Source of the DNA: Trematomus loennbergii
Lineage: Eukaryota > Chordata > Actinopteri > Perciformes > Nototheniidae
Length of the DNA: 64,000 bases
Direction: 5' to 3'
NCBI GenBank assembly: GCA_012861695.1
Contig: JAAOOA010000060.1
Location: forward strand, 3,981,183-4,045,182
Of this stretch, positions 12,201 through 25,673 are shown piece after piece (the stretch's first letter is position 1; every line of letters begins with the position of its first letter). The notes under the pieces are model-generated. The model saw nothing but the letters and a program-made list of their open reading frames with translations, did no database searches and was not told the DNA's origin. The position numbers were made by a program, and so were the translations under genes.

Positions 12201-15200
12201 TTCAAATGCCATGTGCAGCAAATGTGAATAAAAAGAAGCCAAAGTCTTGCTCTTACCAATGGTCAAAGACATGACAGTGGTTGAGAGAAAGTATGCTGCT
12301 GCACGTCCAGTGGTTACTCTGTGAGCATCTAAACCAGAAGCACCTGGAAGAAACAACAACATGAGCTACAGGACGCTAAAGTCATGAACAACTCCAGTTC
12401 AGGAGTGTTATTTAAAACCTCTGTGAGGAAGATAGAGACACATAAAGTATGACATCTCTAAATAGAAACCATTGGTGTTAGACATGTCAAACATTGTATT
12501 ATTCACATAATCACGGCTTGTTTTAAATGCAAAACTTCTAAAGTCCATTTCAGGAAATGTTAAAACTTTATGAACATTCTAATCCCTCTATAATCTGATT
12601 CAAAAGTAATAACCTCCAACTATGATACACAACTAAACAGTGCTATAATTCTTCTTCTGGGCAACAACTTATATATATATATTTTATTTTAAATATTATG
12701 TGCATGACGTGTATCTAATAGTGTTTTATTTTCATTTTCTTTTTTGTCTCTATCTATACTTTTGCTGTAAAAACTGCAATGGCTGAAAGTTAATCTCGAG
12801 TAGAAACTTTATTATGAATTACAGTAAAAAAAAAGAAAATACAAAACCTGACAGTATTCAGTTATTTTAAATGAATCTGCAACTAAAGATTATTTTGAAA
12901 ATGGATTCATCTGAATATTTTCTCAATTGATTAATCCATAAAATGTCATAGAAAAGTGAAATATTTAACAAAGTCAAAGGTGATGTCTTTAAAAGTTTAG
13001 TTTTGTCCGTGTAAATCCCACACTTATTCACTTTATTATGATATGAAGCGAGAAAAGCAGGAAATCTCTGTATTAAAGAGTCTAAAAACTGGGTTTCTGG
13101 CCTATTTTCCATAAAAATGACAGTTCTTCTTTGGAAATTATAATATAATATGTCTTGTAAAAATACCACAGCGTAAACAGATGACAGGATTTAACTGTAC
13201 TGTACATGCATACTTGTTTAATGAAATTCATGAAATAGGTGAAGTTCTGGGTCAGATCATTTAAAGAGGATAACGGGTGTACGAATGAGGGGTTAGAATA
13301 TTTATTGGGAAAGCTTGAGGGCTCACCCCACAACCCAACTGAATCCCTGTAATGGATTAAAGCCTGATACAAACATTATCACCCTGGACTCATTCACCTC
13401 TCATTCTATCATATGTTACAGGATAAATGGATATTTACTTTAATGGAAGGTCAAATATGGACATGATAACACATTTTTTACCAGAATAGAACAGAACCTC
13501 ATTCTTCGTGAAACAATTGTACATTTAATCTGAACAATCCACAGAGTAACACAGTAGACCATTTTATTCTGAACTACTTTCAGTAGTTCAGGTCATTTTG
13601 GAGGCGATCGTGTGTCATAAAGGTGGCTCAGTGCAAATGAATGGCATGAAGGAGAAAAAGGGCACAACAGGCCTACTGTATGTTGTATGTTTCAAAACAT
13701 GAATAAGGCTTTGCAAAGGATTAAAGAAGCAGGATGTATTTTTATCAAGATTGTTGAAAATTAAACAAAAATTCTGAAATGTTAAGGGGAGGTTATAGTA
13801 ATGTTTTACTCTGACAAGTAAAGTATTCTACTTGTGTTAGTTTTAGCATTTACCATGCTGCTGTAATTGTGACTTGTGGCGACACTGGCTACTCTTCATC
13901 ACGAGTTACACTCTCCTTAATTAAGGGTATTAAGGTTATAGAAGCAGTATGTTCCTTTGAACCCTTAAATGTGTTTTGTATCATGTGGGATACAGTCATT
14001 TGAGAGGTTGCGTCCATGTGTAAAATGGGTGTAATAACAGTGTAATTATTACAGTCTTATATGGGTGTAATATTGGTGTTACATGGCTGTAGTATCTGTT
14101 CAATAAAACAGCGGTGTAATAACAGTATAACATGGGTATAATCTGGATGTAATACAGATGTAATAATGGTGTAACATGGGTGTAAAAGGGGTGTATAAAT
14201 GTGTTTAATTTCAATTAAATTAATCATGGGTGTGATAATATTATAATAGGGGTGTAATAACAGTGTAATTATGGTGAGAAATGGGTGTAATTTTGCTGCT
14301 ACATGGTGTAATATGGGTCAAATAACAGTGTAATGTGGGTGTAATATTGGTTTAACGTGGTATAATAAGGGTGTAATAGGGGTGTATTATTGTGTAATAT
14401 GGGTGTAGTCTTAAAAATAGCAATCAATTACTTTTCCAACATTTTTAAATTGTGAATGCACACTTACGGGATTTTTCACCTTATTTTATGAGCTAACAGT
14501 GTGAGAAATACTGCTGTGGCTTACTTGTTATCATATTGGTCAGAAGGAGAGGCACGGTCACCAGCTGAAGCATCTCCATGAGGATTTCTCCCGGGAAGCT
14601 GACGTACTGCTTGTCGTGTTCCGAGATTTGGATGTAGAACTTGAGAATCAAGCCCGCAGTCACACCTGTGAGACAATTTTCGGAGAAACATTTTAGAAAT
14701 GTTGCAAAGAAAAGGTTTAAATAGCTGGGAACCGCAATTTAGTAATACAATAATACAACTTTTCACCACTTCAGCCATCCATAATCATTTGGGGGAAATT
14801 TGCAGAGCACTTTCAATTCTTCAACAAAGCCCCATTACCATTAAAACCTTATGTTAAAGTCAGGTTAAATGTAGCTCTTGAATAATTATATGTAATTAAA
14901 AAAGGTCACATGATTATAGAATTCATATTTCTTGATCTTTGTTTCCATGTTTATATTGACTGTATTGAATTTGTATGTTTTGGCTCATTTTATGGATGGA
15001 ACACATTTACATGTAGACTGGGTCATTTTTTATACATTTCTTAATATCAAGCGCTGTGCATTGACGTCTAGGTCTGCAACAACTAACTTTTTTTATTGTC
15101 AATTACTATCTCGAAGAATTAGTTGTATTGTCCATAAAATCCTGAAAATGCCCAAGATTATCTCCCCAACAGTTTTGTTTTCTCCACAACTGAAGATGTT

Positions 15201-17262
15201 GGATTTATTGTCATAGGGTGGTTAAAGGTGGGGTATGTAATTTTGGAGAAACCAGCTCGAGTGCTCTAGAATTTGAAAGTACACAACCGGAAAGAATCTG
15301 CCTCTTCCTTCAGACTTCCTTACAGAGCCCCTCCTCCAACACACACGAACGCGCACATGACCAATGAGGGCACGAGATAAGTTTGTGCACGAGATGGAAG
15401 GCTGACAGGCAGGTAGACCATCCAGTTATTTTAGCCGGGCCGGCTCAGATGATTGGTCGTGCTTTTTACAGCGCCACGGCTTCCACAGATGAATTTTTTT
15501 ATGTATTTATTGTCAAAGCATTTAATATATTCATTGCTATCGGGATGTTAAGAGCATTCCATGGAATATAACAAAAAGTGTTTCTGAAATAAATTACATA
15601 CCCCACCTTTAAGACACACTGTACATATTCACATTGAGGAAGCTGGAATCATAGAAGTTCAATTTTTTCTCTTAAACAAAATACTAAAATTGACAATCAA
15701 AATCGATGCCGATTATTTTAATAATCAACAACTAACGAATATATCTATTCAACTTTGCAGTTCTAATGCTGTTGGACTGTCAGCTGGATTTATCCATCCG
15801 ACACATTTTCAATCACTTGAACAAGAAATGTTGCTGTATGCAAGAAAAACCATTAAAAGTCAAACGGCAACATTTTTAATTAAATTACATTCTGTAAAAT
15901 GTGTAAAACCACTAAAATATATATATAATAATTCTAACCTGTTCATCTCAGTTATGTCAATGACCATTTAAAAATTGATTACGTTCTTCATTCATAACTG
16001 CTAATAATGACTTCTGATGTATCTTCTTAAACTGTACTAATGTCATACTGTCAGGCAGAATGCCATGACCTTAAAAGTTAAATATTAAAGTGTCTCTTGT
16101 TAAACTAAATGGGCGGTAGACATTTGACATGGGGTTATTATTATCATGGCAACTCTTTTAACAGCTCTGTAATTATTGAAATTGTCTACTGGAATTAGAT
16201 TTTACCTGGGGAGACCATGGTGGAAAGTAACTAAATTAATTTACTCAAGTACTGTACTTAAGTACACATTTGCTACTCTACTACATTTGGAAGCAAATGT
16301 TTTATTTTTTACTCCACTATATTTATTTTACAGATTCATTTAGTTACAGGATGGTGTGGTTGCCTTGGTAACAGGTTATTGTTATGACTTGATTATGCAA
16401 TGGAATCCTTGGGAAAATAACTATTTCCTCAAAGTGTTTTATACAGTTTGATTTATCTTTCTGATGTTGTCATTCAAATATGCTTTTAATATTTTTTGTT
16501 ATTTTATTTCAATTAAGGTTTGTTTCTAATTTCAGTAAAAAGCCACTTCTAAAGCTTTAAATGTGTAACACACTGTATGAACTGGAAATCTTGCCAAGTA
16601 AAACTGTCATAATATGTCTTTACACTTGCTAGTAAAGTAGTAACAATGTAGTGAGATATACATATAGGGTCTAGTTTTTAGACAATTCATCTTAGTATCT
16701 TGTTAAGTCAGAGACTCTCGAAAACATCTTATTTTGATTTGTATCTCAGATGAAACCATTTGTTTAAGCTGCTGTGGTATTTGTAAAAGATGGATCATCT
16801 TGTTTCAAGAAATGAATCTTACTTGATTTTATAATAATAATAATTTCCTGATCCTGGTAAAATATAGTTCTAAATCATTTTTCAACAAATCTTCCCAAGC
16901 AAATGTTCACTTGCCCTATTGGCAGGTTAAAGAGTGGAAGTGAAAACACCTTATTTTCATTATTATTTAACTTGATTTAGGAGTAGCATTTTTCCAGTGC
17001 ACAGTCTCTGTCCCTGAACGGCACATGCCGTGTCTACTAGACGTTATTTAACCGTTATATATACTAGCTAACCAAGCTAACGCTACTTCTATTTCCTAAC
17101 AAAATAAAGTTAGTAAGATAGCTATGTAGTTTCTTATCACCTACCCAGGGCCACAGCCGAGAGAATTGCAGCCAGATAGGTGTTTTGAAGCAAGGCATCC
17201 CAGCATTTCTTCACTAGGCCCCGGCCCTTTCCGGACTCTTGTTCAGGAACGTTAGTCTCCAT
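6162..17262 (-). CDS. SLC1A-family (EAAT/ASCT-like) transporter gene, divergent and possibly decaying
   Basis: Minus-strand exons with consensus borders, in order: 17284-17145 (ATG at 17262), 14665-14525, 12343-12257, 10413-10302, 9695-9653, 9581-9519, 9409-9218, 8694-8572, 8452-8258, 7655-7521, 6486-6373 (weak donor) and 6213 to the TAG at 6164-6162. The product follows SLC1A transporters end to end: an N-terminal segment before TM1, a RNMAPKCLIQACF stretch (compare RNMFPPNLVEACF), VDGANILGLIV (TM4-5 region), a SSSS HP1 tip, NMDGTALYE in TM7, SIGSSGIP in HP2, and LDRC...NVLGN in TM8. Oddities: a one-base loss in an A run near 9250, no recognisable exon for the stretch between exons 7 and 8 (TM5/6), and a TAG before a readable tail. 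The family moves acidic or neutral amino acids with sodium across the plasma membrane. The subtype cannot be fixed. It may be a pseudogene. Confidence 0.8.
7020..7445. repeat. Dispersed repeat with ACTTTACTTGAGTA motifs (family R2)
   Basis: Contains ACATTTACTCAAGTA, GTACTTTACTTGAGTATT and related words, the signature of a common fish non-autonomous element. A related segment with GGTGGAAAGTAACTAAATTA at its left end lies at 16210-16330. Both are in introns of the SLC1A-like gene. Confidence 0.55.
7745..7885 (+). repeat. Dispersed repeat (family R3), copy 1
   Basis: Shares CAGCAGTCTGCTCTTTT, GATAGCAGAC and ATATCAATCCGCAGAAAG with the copy at about 9800-9925. Both copies lie in the same orientation in introns of the SLC1A-like gene. 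Confidence 0.65.
9800..9930 (+). repeat. Dispersed repeat (family R3), copy 2
   Basis: The second copy of the 7.75 kb repeat, with the same order of motifs (CAGCAGTCTGCTC, GATAGCAGAC, CAAGGGACAAG, ATATCAATCCGCAGAAAG) but several small indels. It overlaps a short chance reading frame that is not a gene. Confidence 0.65.
10556..10800 (+). repeat. R1 repeat, copy 3
   Basis: The best-preserved copy of family R1, starting AAAGGGGCCTTACTATGCTA. It matches the 3.08-3.25 kb copy across the region from CTGCAGCAC to GTGTTGGAGC. Intronic. Confidence 0.75.
10874..12062. mobile_element. hAT-like MITE with GGGATGCTCCGATCG ends
   Basis: The left end TAGGGATGCTCCGATCG is mirrored by the right end CGATCGGAGCATCCCTA. 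Flanks are ACAAATTAAC on the left and ACAAATTAC on the right, a probable 8-bp target duplication with one extra base, as hAT elements make. Subterminal GGCCGATA/GATCGG repeats are present. The interior (11192-11757) is shared with two other MITEs whose ends differ, and it carries the right terminal sequence (TCCGGTGTGAACGCAGCA) of the 18.6 kb family, so another element appears to be embedded. CpG-rich inside, and long frames there are chance. Confidence 0.8.
12360..14000. other. Intron of the SLC1A-like gene, nothing recognised
   Basis: AT-rich sequence between the exons at 12.3 and 14.5 kb. I see no exon-like or RNA-like feature. It contains a short (AT)n run near 12669, and short frames lack coding character. 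Confidence 0.5.
14010..14410 (+). repeat. Degenerate minisatellite of GTGTAAT-type units
   Basis: About 400 bp built from variable units resembling ATGGGTGTAATAACAGTGTA. Unit length drifts and copies have diverged, so it is an old tandem array within the first coding intron of the SLC1A-like gene. Confidence 0.7.
15226..15608. mobile_element. TTAA-flanked MITE, copy 1 (piggyBac/Kolobok-type target)
   Basis: A 383-bp element with ends AGGTGGGGTATGTAATTT and AAATTACATACCCCACCT, bracketed by TTAA at 15222-15225 and 15609-15612. A second copy lies in p4hb intron 3 (59316-59693) in opposite orientation, also bracketed by TTAA. It has no transposase, and the short internal frame is not a gene. Confidence 0.85.
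16205..17140. other. Intronic AT-rich stretch with an R2 repeat at its left edge
   Basis: The first 130 bp carry R2 repeat sequence (GGTGGAAAGTAACTAAATTA then ACTCAAGTACTGTACTTAAG). The remainder up to the first coding exon shows no recognisable feature. Confidence 0.5.
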
Positions 17263-17566
17263 CTTCCTACAGTCTGGTTGTTAGCTAAAAGTAAATAAAC
17301 AGATATTAGCGTTAGCACAATTCTGAAATCATATTTAGATAATTGAATAATAAACATTCAGATGACATTTATAAGTCAACCTAACATATTAACTGAAGCT
17401 TACTTCAAGTTAAAAAGAGCTCAGCCTGGCTGTTAGCTGTTGGCTGAAACTAAACAAACTGATATTCCAAAATACTTAACTGATGCCTAAACATTCAGAG
17501 AAAACCGTTCAAACGTATTTTTTACTGAAATAAATGTATACATTTGACAGAATAGGTTACTCACCA

Positions 17567-17640
17567 GAACAGATAAAGTGAGGTCCGTAGCACCAGCTGG
17601 TCTCTGTTGAACTTCTTTTAGTGTTTTTATTCAAACTTAA
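17567..17640 (-). promoter_or_regulatory. Probable non-coding first exon and promoter area of the SLC1A-like gene
   Basis: On the minus strand a GTTCTG|GTGAGTAAC donor at about 17567 follows sequence that could be a 5' leader exon. The coding exon has its own acceptor (TTACTTTTAG) just upstream at 17285-17286, so an upstream non-coding exon is required. The exon's start and the promoter are not determinable by eye. Confidence 0.45.
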
Positions 17641-17649
17641 TTTCTAATA

Positions 17650-18560
17650 GACCTAAAGTGATCTATGAAACTCAACAGATCAGGCTCCATGGCAACCCTG
17701 AGTCCCTGACACATTACACGTTATGTTATGTAAAACATTCTAATTATGTTCATTTGTATTTTTCTATGAATAATATCTGTCTGCAAAGTAGTTAATATTG
17801 TAATGTTCCTTGTATGCACCGCTAAGGGGCGCCATTGCACCAATACTATCAAGCCAGTCATCCTTCCTCCCCTCACAGGTGTTTTCGGTGCTTGTTGGTT
17901 AATATCATGTTCGTCATTCAGATTGTCTATTAGTCTATGATTGTAACTTTATTATGTGAACATGACATTTATGCAGGTTTGGGGAGAAACAGATTACATA
18001 TGGGATTATCTATTATCAGGATACAAAAAAGGTAATAAAACTGTATCGCTTTGCAGCTACAATTAACATAGAGGTAATCAGATTACTGGTAAATTTGTAT
18101 TTAAAGGGGATCCCTAGCAGGATTACAATGCTACAATACATTTTGAAATAAATATAAATAGGCTATAATGTCAGTAGACGTACTGCCTGAAATGTATTCT
18201 TTGGTTTTTATGTAGGCGATTTTTCTGAGATCGAAGGTGTTGTATTCTTTACAGAATTGAAAGCCCAGACAAATGTGTGATATTCGACCACAATAATTGA
18301 CCTGATTTGACATTCCATGTACGGACTCTTGTTGGGGAAGAACATTGAAGTTCACTACAGGATGTAAGATAGAATCACTTCTCATGACATTGCATGAACT
18401 CAACAAATACAAAAAACAACTAGGCCTATCAGCGTATCTCCCTGCTGTGGAACGAATTAAGGAGAAAGGATTATCATTAGATGCTTTTATTTGTTGCCAA
18501 TATAAGATAGGCCTATATACAGTTCGAAACCTCTTCATCACAGCAAGCTGTTCTGTGGAT
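17650..18560. other. Upstream flank of the SLC1A-like gene, nothing recognised
   Basis: No exon, RNA gene or clear repeat boundary seen. It is moderately AT-rich. Two overlapping opposite-strand frames around 18.1-18.7 kb look like chance. Confidence 0.4.
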
Positions 18561-18567
18561 TGTCTTA

Positions 18568-19341
18568 TGCTGCGTTCACACCGGACGCGATGCGACTATT
18601 CGCTTCGCTCTAATCGCTCCTATCGCATCGCTCTAAACGCTGGAGTTTCACCGCGGCTGCCAGCTGTGTTTACTCGCATCATTCAAACAAGACGCGCTGG
18701 CTCGGGAGCTACAACTACAACAAATGAACATATTTTACCGTGATTAAATTGTAATACACGTTTCTAAATGATGCCGAAGTAACAACATACTGATACCGGT
18801 TAGTAACAACCATGAATTAATGCTTTGACAAGTCTGCAGACAAGACGGCAGGCAAAACACCTTTTAAAATGCTTGTTTTATGAATGAAGATCGGGTCGAC
18901 CAGGCTAAGCTAACGTTGTATATGCTCATTCCACACTCATAACAACGGCCTACAGACATAAATAAAGCAGCGACTGTATTCGCCATGACACAGACAGTCT
19001 GTGGTTTGTACTTGTTTAACTTTTGTCTAGTTTCTGAACATATATGAGGAGCTGTGAGCTAACTGCTAACAGCTAACGGCTGATGTTGTGTGGTTGAACG
19101 GCGGCTGAGATCCTCACCGCTGATTGGCTTCCGCGAGAACGCGTCACGTGAATTTGACGCTCGAGTTGAAAAAATGGAACTCTCGCGTTTAACGCGGCAC
19201 CGTTCAATCGCCTCAATCGCGTGATTCGCGCCGCATCCACCGCTTCATGCGCGCCGTCGGAGCGAATTCGCGTCTGTCCGCGTCTCTGCATTGACTTTAC
19301 ATGTAATCGCGCCGCCCCCAAACATCGCATCGCGTCCGGTG
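18568..19341. mobile_element. MITE with TGCGTTCACACCGGACGCG ends, damaged right end
   Basis: The left end TGCTGCGTTCACACCGGACG is mirrored near 19325-19341 by CGCATCGCGTCCGGTGTG, but the final AACGCAGCA seen in the related copy at about 11748-11756 is missing. In its place is CGATGCGACTATTCGCT, which also occurs just inside the left end (18586-18602). The interior from 18700 to 19090 is shared with the MITE at 49817-50565, and that from 18809 onward with the one at 10874-12062. Confidence 0.75.
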
Positions 19342-20519
19342 TGCGATGCGACTATTCGCTATTCAACCAGAGAGTTGAATGGAAATAAACATCTGTCTTA
19401 TTGGCTGACAGGTACCTATCCTGTGAGCTGTGACAATGTTTAAAATAAACCCTCAGTCTCAGACTCAGAGTTTTTGAAGATGGACATAAGAACATTTGTT
19501 CTTAAAAAAGACGACAATTCTCAAGTGGTGGTTCACACAACAACCCCAGAGCCAGCACTTGAGCCAGGAGAAATTACAGCTACGTTGACGTTACTTTGAA
19601 TCGCGGGGGTAAGCTAAACTGTTAGCAAGTAGCTATAGCTAGCCAGATATATTAAATAACACTTTGTCATACAATCTAAATGTAATGTTTTTAGCGTTAC
19701 CTGGTGATTTCAAAGAAAGCTCTCTGGTAAATGTTGACTTACTGTTCGACATGAAGCTAGAAGCTACCTTACAGTACACAGTTGATCCGGAATCCTGTCA
19801 GTTAAAGTGTTTCATAGTTAGCTTAGCTAAGCATCAACCTAGCACTGAAATATATGGATGTTATGTGACAGTATTTCTGAGAAAAAGTCAGCTGAAATGG
19901 TGGCATAGTTGCCACTGCTTTACGATTGAACGTATTTGCAGCAGTAAATGTGGCTGTTTGGCCACTGTTGTTGCCATAACAACACCTGAATTTAAATGTG
20001 CAACCTCTTTTGTGACAGATTTTTGCATGAAATTATAATTCTTCTGAATGATATTCCTATTGACAGCTAGTTGCTATGTGAACATTATGAGATGGACAGC
20101 CAGAGAGAATAAATGAAAAACAGTTATGAAATACTATATGACAAAACAAGAATACAGTTTAAAAGGGGAGTGATTTGTAAAATATCCATAAAGAAAAATC
20201 TGTTTACAGTTCTGTTTCATATGGGTGTTGAGAGATGTATCCATAGATCTCTTAATTTTGCTCTCAAAGTGCACCAGATTGATGCTTTTCACTTCAATAT
20301 TTAAAAAAAATCTTCCTGGGGGAGCATGCCCCCGGACCCCCCTAGAGGAGGCGAGGACCCCCCTAGTGTTTACATGCTTATTTAACATATGTGTGCTTAT
20401 GCTAACATCATAAGACAAAGTTGGTCCCGTGTTGTGTGAAGTGAGAACACGCTAGAGTGAGGGGGGCCCCCAAGCCAAAGCTCGCTTAGGGCCCCCAAAA
20501 GTCTAGGGCCGGCCCTGAG
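19342..20519 (+). mobile_element. Remnant of a hAT-type transposon
   Basis: It starts where the previous MITE breaks off and includes a short transposase-like N-terminus (19480-19599). It ends in GGGCCCCCAAAAGTCTAGGG then CCGGCCCTG, which resembles the palindromic end of ZMYM1-like hAT elements of fishes. A GGGGGAGCATGCCCCCGGAC block near 20320 is typical of the same family. No complete transposase remains. Confidence 0.5.
19480..19599 (+). pseudogene. Transposase N-terminal remnant (ZMYM1-like hAT)
   Basis: A 39-codon frame starting MDIRTFVLKKDD and ending in TGA. Fish hAT transposases of the ZMYM1/TTF-zinc-finger type commonly start MDIRKFF or similar. No zinc finger or DDE region follows in any frame, so this is a 5' exon remnant or a decayed start. 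The assignment is tentative and rests on a short motif plus the hAT-like right end at about 20.5 kb. Confidence 0.35.
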
Positions 20520-20551
20520 TACAAGTACTTCTGGTGTTTCATTCAAGAGTG

Positions 20552-20675
<124 letters not shown>

Positions 20676-20754
20676 TCGTCTGTACCCTTTGATCTCTGGG
20701 CTTACACACACAGGTGTTTGTAAACATTCATTCACTACTACTTACATTTAATAT

Positions 20755-21415
20755 CTAACTTCTTCAGCCTACTTTCAGCTGCAGAACTATTCAACTATTA
20801 AAGGACATTGAGGCTATACATTTGTTGTTTATACCTTTTTTAAACCTTTTCTTTTAAATATTAAGCTTCTTCACTATTTTTCCTAGACTTCCAGTTTAAC
20901 ATTTCACTTTCAAGTTTTCAACAAAGTCATTGCAATGCATTTGAGCTGTAACAATTTGATTCAAATCATTTCACTTTTCTGCATTTCTCTTTTCTGCATT
21001 TCTCCGCTAAGTTCAGCAACACACTGGTTTTTGTAGCTAAAAGCAGCTACAGAGACCATTCAACTAATACAATATTCAGCTTTTTCTGCATTTTCAGCAA
21101 AATTCAGCCACAAATGTTCACAGTTTACAGCATTCGCACGTATTTTCTGCAGGAAATGCATTTCTAGTTTCAACCAATACTTTGGCTCTCAATAACTTCA
21201 GCATACTTTCAGCTACAGAAACCATTCAAATATCAAACTATTCAGCCTTTTCAGCACATGCTGGGAAAACTTCAATCTCTTCAAATATTTTATACTTTTA
21301 AAAATATTCAGCTTTTTAAACTCTTTTTTAACATGTAACTCAATGGAGGAACCTTCAAATCCTCTTTTACCTACACCTTGCGCCAAATGCTTCTCCTTCC
21401 ACATACTTTCAGCTA
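20755..21415 (+). repeat. TTCAGC-rich dispersed repeat, left part
   Basis: Several related words recur: CTACTTTCAGCTGCAGAA, CATACTTTCAGCTACAGAA and CATACTTTCAGCTACA, with ACCATTCAA after two of them. The repeat is cut at 21415 by a 3.9 kb element and appears to continue at 25302 with GAGACTTCC. Confidence 0.5.
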
Positions 21416-22184
21416 CACTGTAAAAAAAAAAACTCGTAAAAAAACGGTCAAAGTACTGGCAGCAGCGGCTGCCAAACAAAAACCATAAAATTAAAGTAAA
21501 AATACTTTAACTCAAATAAAGTGCAAAAGCAATTAATATACAGAAATTGTCCTTAACGATTTTACAGGAAACTTTCCTCTCTTTTCAAATCCATTGTCTT
21601 AAAATGTTACATTCAAATACCTTAAATAAAGTTCGGATGAGAAAAACAGTTTTTTTACATTTTTTTTTATTAGATTTGTATGATCAAACACTAAAATAAA
21701 TACAGAACCTAAAGTTCTACAGGTAGAATACTGTTATTTTACAGCTTTTTTCTAACATTTTCCAATCAAAGACATTCAATGAAAAGACATCACAAAATGT
21801 TCTGTCGGAAACAATTACTCTGAAAACTTAAAATATGAAAACTAATGAATACAGCATTTCATATTTAAACATCATACTTATAAACAGTAGAAACAAAAAG
21901 TAAGTTGAATTTTTTTAAGAGTACTTTGAAACATTCTCAACTGAAAATAACAGAAATTACAAAATGGCAACATATGTTCACATTGTCAATTTGAAGGAGC
22001 AGTGTGCAGGATTTAGTACGTCTAACAATGGGGATGTAGGTTCCAACAAATGGATAACTTGTTCACTCACCCTCCTATCCCAAGTTTGTAGAATGTATAT
22101 TGGCTGCAAAAACCTTGAGGCCCAATCATGTTTCCTCTGTCCATTCTGCGCTACTGTAGACGTGGCAGTGCAACCTAGAGGACA

Positions 22185-22912
22185 AAAAGATCAGAATCAG
22201 AAACAGGTTTTTCACACGTATGAGGAATTTGACTAGGTGTCGTACATACACATATAAATAAAAAAAATTAAATAAAAAAAAGTACACAGATAGCGAACTA
22301 TATTAAGAACACTGTAATAAAAATATATTAAGATAGCAATAAAATAAAGCAGTAATATACATCGAAATAGAATGCAATAAATTATAGAATATAAAATATG
22401 TGCAGTAAGCAATATTTAAACATTGCATTATTTACCATCCTGTGATCTCCATTATGTAATGCATAGAGTCTGCGTTGTGGATGAGGTAAAGTGTCAGTGG
22501 GGGGGCCTTGTTGAGGTGGCGAGAGGTTCTGGTCCTGATGGAGAGAGGTTCTGGTCCTGATGGAGAGAGGTTTTGGTCCTGATGGAGAGAGGTTCTGGTC
22601 CTGATGGAGAGAGGTTCTGGTCCTGATGGAGAGAGGTTCTGGTCCTGATGGAGAGAGGTTCTGGTCCTGATGGAGAGAGGTTCTGGTCCTGATGGAGAGA
22701 GGTTCTGGTCCTGATGGAGAGGTTTTGGTCCTGATGGAGAGAGGTTTTGGTCCTGATGGAGAGAGGTTCTGGTCCTGATGGAGAGAGGTTTTGGTCCTGA
22801 TGGAGAGAGGTTTTGGTCCTGATGGAGCGCAGCCTCCTGCCAGAGGGGGGTGAACAGTTTGTGTCCAGGGTGGGAGGGATCGGCCACTATCTTTCCTGCC
22901 CGCCTCAGGGTC
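22185..22912 (-). repeat. Reverse LINE 3' region holding a minisatellite
   Basis: The left part (CAGAATCAGAAACAGGTTTT ... GAGGAATTTGACTAGGTGTC) and the right part (CGCAGCCTCCTGCCAGAGGG, GAACAGTTTGTGTCCAGGG) resemble the 3' ends of Rex-like LINEs in reverse. The piece between is expanded into the 22-bp array. Confidence 0.5.
22519..22824 (+). repeat. 22-bp minisatellite
   Basis: About 14 copies of GAGAGAGGTTCTGGTCCTGA plus TG, with TTTTGG for TTCTGG in some copies and one copy shortened by 2-4 bases. High uniformity implies recent amplification. On the minus strand it reads as a repeated SIRTRTSLHQDQNLSP peptide, which is not a gene. Confidence 0.93.
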
Positions 22913-24420
<1,508 letters not shown>

Positions 24421-25673
24421 TCATTGGCAGGTTTCTTCGATGACGTTTATATTAACCAATCAGGAGTGTTGTGGACTCATTCCAAACATGCCTGACTTGT
24501 CTGCCGTGTTATGGCTGAATTCCAATTCAAGTGCCGTAGCTCTGGCTGTCGGCCAGAATCCGAAAACCATGCACATTATACTGCATGAAAGACTAAGGCT
24601 TATTACTGTATATTGACCAATGGGAAAAAAAACACAGCAACAGAACACATAAATAAAACAAGGATAACTGTGACTTATTGTTGAGTAAATAACAGTGTGT
24701 GTTTTAAACCTGGGTCCTCCCTGCAGAGATTTCTCCACTTTCTAAGATTTTTATTTTTTTTAATGATATTGTCAACTGTAGATGTTTACAATATAGTAAG
24801 TTAGGAATTTAATGAAAACATATTTATTTACTTTTGTTTCAACATTGGATATTTTGTGTTTGTGGTGGATTCAATCGAATATTGAGAAAATGATTTATGT
24901 AAAAATGTTTTACTTTACATTTTTTTTGTTTGACGCTTTTTTTTACAGTTTTATGTTTACCTTAAAATTACAAAGAAATATCTTAAAGTCTTATAATAGT
25001 AATACACTTTTATATTACGAGTTACATATTTAATTACAGATAATACTTTTTATTTTACGTACATCTGCATGTATTTTCTGAAAGTGCAAAAATACTGTAA
25101 ATATTATATAGTAAATTTACTGTAAAAAAAAATGAAATAATCGTTATTTGTTGTTATTGTCAAAATACTTAAAATAATGTTTTGGGTTGTTAATTTATAG
25201 TTGATATCTGTCATTTTACAGGATTTTGCAAGTTATTTAAAAAAACATGATAATTACTATAAAAATGTACAGTTATTTCCTGTAAAATTACGATTACAGT
25301 GTAGAGACTTCCTTCCAACTTTAAAATTATCACAAGACCTTCAGCTATAAAACTTGTTCTTCAGATTTTTCATATCTTTTACACTTTTTGAGATATTTAA
25401 CTTAGTTTGGAGCTTGGTAAAGAGGCTTTCTTCAGATTTTAGCAACCAAATGCTATATTTTCTGTCATGTCCTAAATTGTCCCTGCCACAATTTTTAGGA
25501 TATTATAGTAAGTTCATAGGAAGGATGAGACAACTGAGCAGCCGTCACTGACTTTGCGTAATCACCCTTTTTAAACCTATGCCGTCCCTGACGGGCTCTC
25601 CCAGAAAGTCTTCACTTACTATAAATATCTTACTTTAAATCCAATCACTTGCCCTATTCTTCGTTTTCCTCAA

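Noticed and set aside
15383..15571. Similar short frames here and at 59373-59561 (minus), suggesting a conserved peptide
   Set aside because: Both fall inside copies of the TTAA-flanked MITE, so the similarity is repeat homology.
19664..20038. 124-codon frame
   Set aside because: No recognisable motif or splice context. It lies within the hAT remnant region and has ordinary AT-rich composition.
22519..22824. Regular short repeats, considered as a CRISPR-like array
   Set aside because: The 22-bp units are directly adjacent without spacers, and the sequence is a vertebrate minisatellite.
24460..24738. Minus-strand frame in the 3.9 kb element
   Set aside because: No motif or splice support. 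Its hydrophobic stretch is what AT-rich DNA produces by chance.
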